Source: Owenia fusiformis (taxonomy: Eukaryota; Annelida; Polychaeta; Sabellida; Oweniidae). From it: a stretch of 64,000 nucleotides of DNA. The translations under genes and the position numbers were made by a program. Location of the stretch: contig CAIIXF020000001.1 of assembly GCA_903813345.2 (NCBI GenBank), forward strand, positions 48,501,885 to 48,565,884, given 5' to 3'. Below, in pieces: positions 39,501 to 51,500 of this stretch. Numbering within the stretch: position 1 is the first letter of the stretch; each line of letters begins with the position of its first letter. The notes under the pieces were generated by a model, which searched no databases, was not told the origin of the DNA, and saw only the letters and a program-made list of their open reading frames with translations.

Positions 39501-42500
39501 GTACCCTAATTTTCACTATATTCGCTGAAGAGGCTAGACGGTGGAATTAAAGGCACAGTGAATATTTGATTTAACATTGAATTTAACAATTGAATTTTAA
39601 CATTGGATATTCCTTCAAACAGTGGAATTTAATGCCAATGAAACATTTCAGATTGACAAAATAGTGAAAAAATTTTGTCAGCGAAAATTTGGGCTTTTAC
39701 AGTATGTAATTGGTGTTATAAGTGGTGGGATATTGGTAAAATCTCCAACCTATATGTAGACGATGTTCGGCAGTCAGCATCTAGCAGTTGACATTCAGCA
39801 ATTGGTGTTTGGCATTCAGTGACTGTAACAAATGGCAGGTGGTGACATTTTGCATGTTAATACCATGTGTTTAATTTTCAATCAACATGTTATAGTATAT
39901 CTGATTTTGGATTGCATTAAAAGCTTGATCATTTTTTTATTTTCTACTCTGAAAGGCAATGTTAACAATGAGACAAATGTGTCAGTTTCATTGTCTATTT
40001 AACGTCTTTGAAATTTCAGAGAAATGAAAAGCTAAATTTGTCACTGTAAGAATTGGCATTTAATTTGCTCTTTTGTATCTCATTGAGAACTTGATTCATC
40101 TTAAAGCTATTATTTTTATGACTCTCGGAGGTCACATTGTTTGTGTACGTAGTTTACATTTGTAATTTGACATTCATTAATTACTAAGCCCAGGCTGGTA
40201 GCTAGTTTTTTCCAAGGGAGGCTTCACTTTTTAAAAAATTCCAGGGAGGGGTTCACGTCATTTGACCATTCTGAGCCAATGATGAAATTGTGCATGATTT
40301 TGAAAGAATTTTTGGCCAGGGGGAGTGCTTGGACGGTTTGAAGCCCCCTCCCCACCTCCTTTTCCTTGAAGTCAAAATGTTGAATGGTCCATCAAGGAAA
40401 CCTCAGATTTATACTGTCAAGATATGTTAGTCCCTGAGCAAGCATACATCGAAAGGATATGGTCCTGTTGTGCTGCTATCTGGCAATGGTTTGAGAGTAG
40501 GTAATTCGGCACCTTCAGGGAGCGCCAGTGTATACCTCTGTAAGATAGCTGTGGAGAAGAGAAATATTTCCATCCTAGCGAGTGATTCTCCTAGACATTT
40601 TCTTTTCCCTGCAAGTATAGGCCAATCTTTCATATTTTCTCATATGTGCATTCACATCGTGGCAATGAACCTATATATATGACGCTATTGATGTGAAAGG
40701 GTCAATTTTGCTCAGAAGCTCGAAACGGTAGAACATTCAAACATGTCATCAGGAAGTTATAAATTAAACTCCCACCAAAGTGGAGCAACTTTTATGATTG
40801 GATATCCAATGTTCATCACAAGTCTATATATTACATGGCCAGTCTGTGTGGCAATGCCATTACAGCAATTAACATAGGATTTTATCCTGTGTTTGATATT
40901 AACTTGATATAGAGGCTGCATAATTGCCAGATTTGTACCTAGGGATCAGTAATTTGTTTTTTGTTTATGATGCAACCTGGTACAAAGTATTTCTGTGAAT
41001 AAAGTTTGTAAATGACAAACACTCTTCCAGTAGAGCTCATAAAGTTCAGAGATTCAAACTGAATAAAATTATTTTCAATGAAATATAATACTTGACATTT
41101 TACTTGTTAGATATGGAACAATGTAGGGAGCTGTATATGACCCTTTAGTGGCATCAATTAACTTTCATTTGAAAATAACCATGAAGAATTAATTGCAAAA
41201 TGTAGCGAATAAATAAAAATGTATGTACAAGTGCCAAAAAAGGAAAGTGCCAAAGGAAAGGAAAGTGCCAAAAATAGTATAAAAAGAAATGGCACTTGTA
41301 TGGATAGTTATGATAGCTTCAGTCTAGTTGTGAAGTTATAAATGTTTACCTGTAGAAAATGTCAAGATGTGGTCATCTAGGTGAAATTTTCCATTTTCAT
41401 CAAGGAATCTTTCAGGCCTAAACACATGTGGGTCCTTCCAGTAATCTGGATCATGGTGCACTGCGTACATGTTAGCATGGAAGGTTGTTCTTGGTGGATA
41501 AATGTAATTCTGAAATATAACATACACGTTAGCATGGAAGGTTGTTCTTGGTGGATAAATGTAATTCTGAAATATAACATACACATTAGCATGGAAGGTT
41601 GTTCTTGGTGGATAAATGTAATTCTGAAATATAACATACTGTTAGCACGAATGTTGTTCTTAGTGGGTAGATGTACTCCTGAAATAGAACATCACGGATC
41701 GTGGAAGGTTGTTCTTGATGGGTCGATGTAGTCCTGAAATAGAACATCACGGATCATGGAAGGTTGTTCTTGCTGGGTAGATGTACTCCTGAAATAGAAC
41801 ATCATGGATCGTGGTAGGTTGTTCTTGGTGGGTAGATGTACTCCTGAAATAGAACATCACAGATCGTGGAAGGTTGTTCTTGGTAGGTAGATGTACTCCT
41901 GAAATAGAACATCACATATCATGGAAGGTTGTTCTTGGTGGGTAGATGTACTCCTGAAATATAACATCACAGATTGTGGTAGGTTGTTCTTGGTGGGTAG
42001 ATGTAGTCCTGAAATAGAACATCACGGATATATGAAGGTTGTTCTTGGTGGGTAGATGTACTCCTGAAATAGAACATCACGGATATAGGAAGGTTGTTCT
42101 TGGTGGGTAGATGTACTTCTGAAATATAACATCACAGATTGTGGAAGGTTGTTCTTGGTGGGTAGATGTACTCCTGAAATATAACATCACAGATTGTGGA
42201 AGGTTGTTCTTGGTGGGTAGATGTACTACTGAAATATAACATCACAGATTGTGGAAGGTTGTTCTTGGTGGGTAGATGTACTCCTGAAATATAACATCAC
42301 CGATTGTGGAAGGTTGTTCTTGGTGGGTAGATGTACTCCTGAAATATAACATCACCGATTGTGGAAGGTTGTTCTTGGTGGGTAGATGTACTCCTGAAAT
42401 ATAACATCACCGATATTGGAAGTTTGTTCTTGGTGGGTAGATGTACTCCTGAAATAGAACATCACGAATATAGGAAGGTTGTTTTTGGTGGGTAGATGTA

Positions 42501-45500
42501 CTCCTGAAATATAACATCACAGATTGTGGAAGGTTGTTCTTGATGGGTAGATGTACTCCTGAAATATAACATCACAGATTGTGGAAGGTTGTTCTTGGTG
42601 GGTAGATGTACTTCTGAAATATAACATCACAGATTGTGGAAGGTTGTTCTTGGTGGGTAGGTGTACTCCTGAAATATAACATCAAATATTGTGGAAGGTT
42701 GTTCTTGGTGGGTAGATGTACTCCTGAAATATAACATCACAGATTGTGGAAGATTGTTCTTAGTGGGTAGATGTACTCCTGAAATATAACATCACGGATC
42801 GTCGAAGGATGTTCTTGGTGGGTAGATGTACTCCTGAAATAGAACTTACATGATAACATGGAAGCTTGTTTTTTGTGGATAGAAAGTTAGTTACTTCAAA
42901 CAACAATAATAACACATGCACATGTACTTAAAGGAACATTCCTGGCCAAACCTTTTCTATCCTGATGTGATAGCTACAATCATATATATATATACTTTCC
43001 ATATTTAGCAAAACACCAGAAAATGTTTTAACATAGTCAATATTGATAATTTAAAAATATAGTGATCATTTCCAGTAAGCTGCCATCTTTTAAGATTTTA
43101 CTCAGGAAGTGATGTCATCGACTCTCAACTTCCATGACTTTGCATATAACAGTATAAGGAAGTAGCACAAAAACACTTCTAGACAAGTGGTTCTTACTTT
43201 ATGTGCAAACATATTTTCAGAGTTTGTGAGCTTAGAATAATAGAAGAGACTTATAGAAGGATTAAACCATAGACAAAATTGAAAAAAAATGCACAGCTGG
43301 TTTTTGTAATTCTTAATAGCTCCTTATAATGTTATATGCAAAGTTGAGAGTCGATGACATCACTTCCTGAGTGAAATGCTAAAAGATGGCAGCCTACTGG
43401 AATTCAGCACTACATTTTCGAGTGATCAATACTGACTATATTAAAACATTTTTCCCTGTTTTGCTAAATATGGAAAGTATATATATGGTTATAGCTACCA
43501 TATTAGGAGAGAAATGGTCTGGCCAGGAATGTTCCTTTAAAGGATATATTTGAATTATTTTCACAAATGATGCTTCATAAACAAACCCATTGACTTACAC
43601 CAAGTTTTATTGGCACCCTTCCACTGCAGTTGCCTAAAGATATTGGTGTAAGGCTGCACATCCTCTGTGCCTCTGTATAGACAGCCTCTGTGTATGGAAG
43701 TAGTACTCTATCACGCATGGATGGCATACGATCCTGGCCAATCACATCGTGAATTTCCTGGCGTAGTTTTTTCTGGATTTCTGGATGGTGAAGGAGCTGT
43801 AAGAACAGCCACCTAGAAGTAATGAGAAACTTTTGCAGAATAAGTACGCAATGATTGGGTTTATATATTTTGATTTTAAAAGAATAATGCACTGATAATG
43901 TGGCTGCGTTGGAGTAGGAGTAGTTACCTTATGTTCGTAGCAGTTGTATCAGTGCCTGCCTGGAAGAGGTCTCCTATAACATGTAGCAGTTGGTCCTCTG
44001 GAAAGAAATTTTTAGACAACAACATACAGAGTGACCCAAAAACAGAACTGCTCAAAATTGTAATAATTGTAATCAAGCTTATTTTCTATTTTACATTAAT
44101 ACTGTGAGCTCTTCAAAGTACATGTATAGCCTTATCGTCATATTTGGTCACTCTCTGTACTATACCCTTAACAAAACAAATAGAGAAGCAAAATGTCAAA
44201 TGAAGAATGTCGTGAAAGGGTAACTTAACTGTGAAGTATATCAAACTGAAGTATACAATACAATGCTTAATGGTTTTTGAACATGAATTTAAGCAACAGT
44301 CCCAGCTAAATGTTTTTAATGACAGAGTCATGGCAAGTCTTACCATTAAACCAATGCTGTTGTGGGTCATCTTTTCTTTTCTTTATCTCAGCTATATAGG
44401 CATCGATGAAGTCCTCTATATTCTCAGGATCAAACTTTGCAACATGAGCATCATACTCTTTCTTGACAATATTAAAATAGATCTCATCCATATTTTCCTT
44501 AAGGCGTTTCATCTTGAATAGGTCTCCTGGCAGACATTTACTTAGTAGTGTTGCTCCTGGGATAAAGGCAGCTAGACTTGCACGCTTGAAGTTCACGCTG
44601 AAGTTTTCATCCATTAGGTAAAGCATGCGATTCAGTACCGGATCATCATATTCAAATCTATGTCCGAAAACCATTGAGCAGATGACATTAGTGACAGCAT
44701 TAGTTAAGGTGCTAGCTTTCATCTGAAATGCCGACCCGTTATAGCTATCAAACACTTCGAAAAGACTTTCCAGCTCAGATGTGATCATTTTCTCCAGCTT
44801 ATTCTTCCCAAGACCAAAATCTCTGAGTGTACTAAGGGCAAATCGCCGCTGTTCTTTCCAGCGTGGTCCTTCAATCCCTACTAAACCACCTAATACCATC
44901 TCTCTTGTTTCACTATCACTACGCCCAGCAAAATCTTCACTGTTAAACACCTGTTGTATGTCATCATAGTTATGTAATAGCACTGCATACTGTCTCCCAA
45001 AATAAATTCCAAGTGTTTCGCTACCAAATTCTTTTGTCATATCTATAAGTTTCCTTGCAGTTAGATTGCCAATTTTGTCATCTGGGTCAGGCTTGAACAG
45101 ACCCATATTACCGACCAAGAATTTAGGGGGAGGTCCTGGGGGTAAAATCCAAGGACTGGGTTTGAATTTTCGGTAGAGAATTAAGAAGACAATCAGGAAT
45201 ATGAGGAGTGATGTTAAGTTGTTCAGCAGGACCTCAACTAGGGTATCTGTTAACCCCATATTGTCTGGAATGAAAATATTATCTTATCTTATCTATATCG
45301 GGAATTCACAATACTGTCATCTCATCCTGCCTACAATGAACATTATTATCATTTTATCCTGTCTAGAATGAACAATATTATTGTGTCATCCTTTCTAGAA
45401 TGAACATTATTATCATTTCATTTTGTCTGAAATGAACAATATTATTGTGTCATCCTTTCTAGAATGAACATTATTATCATTTCATTTTGTCTGAAATGAA

Positions 45501-48500
45501 CAATATTATTGCGTCACCATGTCTAGAATGAACAATATTATCATTTCATTTGTCTAAAATGAACAATATTATTGTGTCATCCTTTCTAGAATGAACATTA
45601 TTATCATTTCATTTTGTCTGAAATGAACAATATTATTGCGTCACCATGTCTAGAATGAACAATATTATCATTTCATTTGTCTGAAAGGAGCAATATTATT
45701 GCGTCACCCTGTGTAGAATGAACAATATTATCATTTCAATTTGTCTGAAATGAGCAATATTATTGTGTCATCCTATCTAGAATGAACAATTTTATTTCAT
45801 TTTGTCTGAAGTGAGCAATATTATTGTGTCATCCTTTCGAGAATGAACAATATTTTATCATTTCATTTTGAAATAAATAATATTACAATTTCATCTTTGT
45901 TGAATAGATGGCAGATAGATATGTAGATAAATACTCTATATGGTTGAAGTAGTTATGGTCAGTTATACCATTACATATGTATGTAGAAAGATACAACATA
46001 CCAAATTACCTTAATGTAATCCTCTATTTTTGGTATGCAACTAGAAGATCTTAACATGCAGATTGTGTTTTGACCTGTATAAAATTATGATAATCTAGAA
46101 TAGAGTATCAACTGCAAGGGGAGTAAGTCACCACTCCCTCTAATATTGTTATATTCTGTAGCCTTTTATATAGAGAATATTAGAGAGGTGGTAGATGGAC
46201 TGACTTACTCCCTGTGATCAACTGAAAATATTTTTGTCACGAAACCAATGTGTAAATCAGGCTCTCCTAGTGGAAAGAAATGAAGAGAATTCAAATGTTA
46301 TCTAAATGAAATTATAGCATGACACGATTTATGGCTAGATGCATATAGAAATGAATAACTAGAATTAAGATAGACTTAAGACTTACCTTCTACTTTAGTG
46401 GAGCCCTGCTTGTCTTGTGATATCACTTGTATTCAAATATCTTCTGTTTCACAGTTTTTAGACCCTTTGTGAAATCATATCATTGACATTGTATGTTGCC
46501 CGTATGTTAACGGTACTTGACATATATAGATATCAGTTTTACTGCAAACAATTGATAAATGGATTCTATACTATAGTGGATATATTTACCGTGTTTGTAG
46601 TTACAAAAGTTGTAAAACTGTTTAGTGATAAAGTACTTGTTCATTAAATGTTATTCATAATGATGAACCATTGTGCCCGTGCTATGGTTATTTTCATTTC
46701 CGTACAGTTATAGGGCTTTTAGGTTTACTTTTTTCTATTTCAAATATTGCACTAAACTTTATACTAGATATAGAGGTTCTTGTATTAGTACTTGTGCAAG
46801 ATCATTCATTCGTTATGAGCTTTGATGATTCTTTTTATTGAGTTGAAGACGAGAATGTTTTTCTCATTTGACTCTGTATTAGGCCATATTTTCAACTTTT
46901 TAAAATAAAACTGAGTAAAAATAGCTTCAAATTAATGAAACTTCATCTTTTCTTTCAATTGTTATGACGTCGATGAAATATGGCAATATCTTGCATGGGG
47001 TAAAGATGGTTGTATCTTTGTTAGTCATATGAGAAATAGTATTACACCAAAGCCTCTCAAATGAACAGAACTTGAAATGAGGTTGGTAAACAAGCAACAG
47101 AGAGTAACCCAATTGAAGTGTAAAAACTTTCAGAAATGCATAGATTGAAGTCTTTGTTTATGAATAAAATTGTTCGAAAAAATTGTTGCTGTGTCTGGAG
47201 GCCTTTAACACAGTGACAATAAATGATCCATTTTATTTGCGAAATATCTATTTAAGAATACATTTTGCAGTAAGATTGTGCCATAAACAAGCCAAAAAAA
47301 TAAGATTTATTTTGAATTTCTCAAAAATTGATGCTACTTCCTTCCAAATTGAGCTAGAAGCTTCAAATGAATCGCATTTTAAAGCTCTTTTCTTATTGGT
47401 TATGGGGGAGGGTGCGATTGCACCCATCGCTATGCTGATGTAGTGTATATTGATACATGTACCTAGAATTCAATATGTGCTGTACATGTATGTTATATGT
47501 TTTCTAGATCAGGGAGACTTGGCACCCCATATATAGGCAAAACTTTCTCAAGAAATCGCTAGAAAGGACCAGGGAGTGTAAGAAAGGATTCTACTACTAC
47601 CAAAGAGGATTTGGAGATCAGGGGGTACGTTGTCCATTGATTTGTACTTCTAGTCTGTAATCATGGAAAATAAGGAGGTACATGTGCATATATTTACATA
47701 TATTTGCAGATGATAGTCTATGTTTGTCCTCATATTCATGGATATAAGGATTTTACTTCACTATTATAAAGAAAACTGCATTTTTGTATTATAGATGGAA
47801 TGCCATGATGTTGTATTATTCTGGAGGATAGAGCGTATGTTACAAACCACCAGCAATGCTCTCAGACAACAAGTCATGAACAATGAAGGTAAGCAATGCC
47901 CTTAGACATTAAGTCATGAATAATGAAGGTAAGCAATGCCCTCAGACAACAAGTCATGAACAATGAAGATAAGCGGTGCCCTCACACAATAGGCTGTGAA
48001 CATTGAAGGTAAGCAATGCCCTCAGACAATAAGTCATGAACAATGAAGATAAGCAAAGCCCTAAGACAACAAGTCATGAACAATGAAGGTAAGCAATGCC
48101 CTCAGACAATAAGTCATGAACAATGAAGATAAGCAAAGCCCTAAGACAACAAGTCATGAACAATGAAGGTAAGCAATGCCCTCAGCTCAGACAACAAGTC
48201 ATGAACAATGAAGATAAGCGGTGCCCTCACACAATAGGCTGTGAACAATGAAGGTAAGCAATGCCCTCGGACAACAGGTGATAATCAGTGAAAGCAAGCA
48301 TGTTTACACAAAAGATATTCCATTTTATATACAACCATGCAAAATTCTTCCCTCTGAGTCTCTGTAGTATTTTCATCAGAAATGTATAATTGTAATCATA
48401 CATATATCCCAAGTAACATTTGTAACATGTGTGTTTTTCCAGCCAGAAGACTGGAAAAGAATGTAAAAGAAGTCTTAGAGCAGTATGGGGAAGATGATGC

Positions 48501-51500
48501 CAAAGTAAAGAGGTTGTTAAAATGTAGGAGAGTGGAGCTGGCTGATGAACTCAGTAAGTAAATTTGGGCAGTTTGTGTATGAACTGCTGGTGTTACTTAG
48601 AATACAATTTTTTGAACAGTTGGTTTGTAGCTTCTGCACAGTCAAGTCATCCGTTGTACACAGGAAGTCTGGTAACTTTTTTTTTTGATATTGATGGCTT
48701 TTTTCAGTGACATTTTTTGAAATTCAGATTTCTTTGTTACTTGTTGATCGGCCAGTGACATCTTAACATGTTTACCAGGTAATAGTTGTCAAAAAGATAT
48801 ATGTATTTATATATGTATATAAACAATACATACTAGTAAAGCACTTGAATGGCAGTCAATGGAAATGTAGGCCGGGATGTAGGCCAGTTCTACAGGCCTG
48901 TATAGCCCACTTTCATTTCTTACCATGATAACATTATGCGACATCTTGTTTCATTTCTACCTAAATTCTAATTCTAATTGACATCATTTATACAAAGTAA
49001 TAAATAAAATAAAGGTATGTAATGCATCAGGAATGTCACTATGGCATTTGCCTTCATTCTTGCCAAGGTATAGGGCCTTTCAATTAGGTCAACCTATATT
49101 GAGCAGAGAGATAAATCACACCGGAATAGCCTGACTACGGTAAAGTCAGATATCGTTGTCACAAATGGCGGACATAACCGTCGCTTCAACTGTTTAATCA
49201 CTTGGTCCTTATTTCATGGGATTTTATCGTCGCTAATTCTGTGAATGCATTAAGCTCTTGTGATAATGTATCATATGAAATCCCATTTTCGATCAAATTG
49301 AAATCTGGATTTGAGTAATTTAGAAAGACAAATGCATATGGTAATTACAGTGTCCGTTGTCCCGTATCTAATTTTGTTCGGTTAAATTAAAGACTTTATT
49401 TCGATGGTAGAACATTACTAACTGTACAATGAGTATTAAGACGCTTTGATTGATTGTTGTTCCAAAGGAATTTAGTCTAGGTGCTCTATTAAACATACAG
49501 TTCATGAAAATCTAATTGAAGCGATGGTTATGTCCGCCATTTGTGACAACTATATCTGACTTTACCGTTGTCAGGCTATTCCGGGGTGTAAATGAAAACC
49601 GATGTGAAATTCTTGACACGTGATCTTCTTATCAACATTTTCATATTTCTGGGTAATGTAAGTCATAACAAAACTAACTTGGTTTTTCTAAAACAATCAA
49701 CATTTGGACATAGCCCCAAGGAGCAGGTTAGTTGGGATTGATTGAACTTAATGGAGGTAGAGCTATGGTGCTTGCCCATAAAGGGATTTAATAAACTATA
49801 GTTTATGATATGGTAAAATTAAAAGGTTGTCACCACCCTGGCTTAAAACATCAACTCTTTCAGTTATAAGTTAGTGCATACATTGTCTGTTTGTTTTTTT
49901 GTGTTACCAGTATCTACTACCATGCAATTATTTACAAATAATGGAAAAGTCTGACTAAAAATATGTTTACTTCCAATTTGGAAATTGTTCAAATTAATCA
50001 CTGCTAGATGATGATGAAGAGCAAACCAATGGCTGTGTATTGAACCATTCAATTTACTTTCAAGTGAAATGAATAATAGAAGTTGATGGTAGTAATAGAA
50101 ATGATGCATGACTATTTTATTGGCTTAAGGTGAAATTAGTTTGTACTTGATAAAGGTGGTAATTTGTTTCAAACGATAACATGAAACCTCATGGGAATTT
50201 AAAATTAATTCAAATATGTAGATCTCCTGTGTAGGAGATATAGATTGCTAATTATAGGATGTGTTATAAGCACTATATCACCCTTTGCAAGAGGATCAGT
50301 GTCATTTCACACTCTACATTAATGATGAACCTCTGAATCAGAACCTGTTATTTCTCAAAGATATGTAGATATACATGTATTGACATTGCTCTGTGGTGCT
50401 CTGATTGGTTTAATGTCAAATGGTGAATGGATTTGTCATAGTCAGAGTATTGATCGTGTGATATGAACCTATTCCCTTGAAAGTCCTAAATGTCTGTTAG
50501 CAGGGAAAATAAGTCACTAGTACTTTTTATCCTCCCTGCTAGCAGGGATTATAGGAGTGTGAATGGCAAAAAAGGTGTCTGCATTGAATGTTGAAATTGA
50601 TATTTTGTTTTTCTTTATAGAGTAAATATGGGGTGTATGGTATACAAAACAAATAGCAACTGTCACATTTTTAGAAAACAGTAAAAAAAATTCCCCTCAA
50701 GAATATCCTATTCACTGGCATGTTCACATGCCATTGAACAGGATATTCCCTCTGTGAAAATAGTTTGCTCTATTTCCCTGAATGGCAGTCACTATTTGCA
50801 TACTAAAATATAATTTCTAGCATTAATCACTGTTCCACATCTAGTTTCTTTGACGGAACGTCAATGTAACAGAATGGATGAACTTCCTGGTTACGAATTT
50901 TTTATTTTCTTGATTTAAATCTACTCATAAGTCAAGTTGCAGATTATAATTTGGCACAAAGATAGAGAATATAGTCTAGTTTTAATACGTTTCTTCGATT
51001 TGGAATTTGTTTTGTAAATGAAGTTGCAATGCATATATTTAGCCCCTCTCTTTTGTTACAATGATGAAAGTCCGTTATATTACCTATGTATGTTACTTTG
51101 ACGACTAACGTCAATGTTACAAAAGCGGTGGTCTAAATGCATGAATTCAGCTATATTTAATTATCAAATTCCAAACCAACAGCATTTCTAAAAGCTAGAC
51201 TATATTGTCTAATTTTGTGCCAAATCATAATCTGCAACTTGCCTTATAAGTAGGTTTAAATCGAGAAAACAAAAACTCGTATCCAGGAAGTTCATCCATT
51301 TTGTTACATTGACTTTCCATCAAAGTAACTAGTTGTGGAACAGTGATTAATATCCTGAAATGTTTGGCTAGTTTGATGTGCTTGAGAGCAGGATATACCA
51401 TTTTTTATATGATGTTCTGTTCACAAATGTTTTCAGTATTGATAGATTGTTTGAATGATATAAGGATTGATAACACTCATAAGGTTGCAAATCTATTGTC

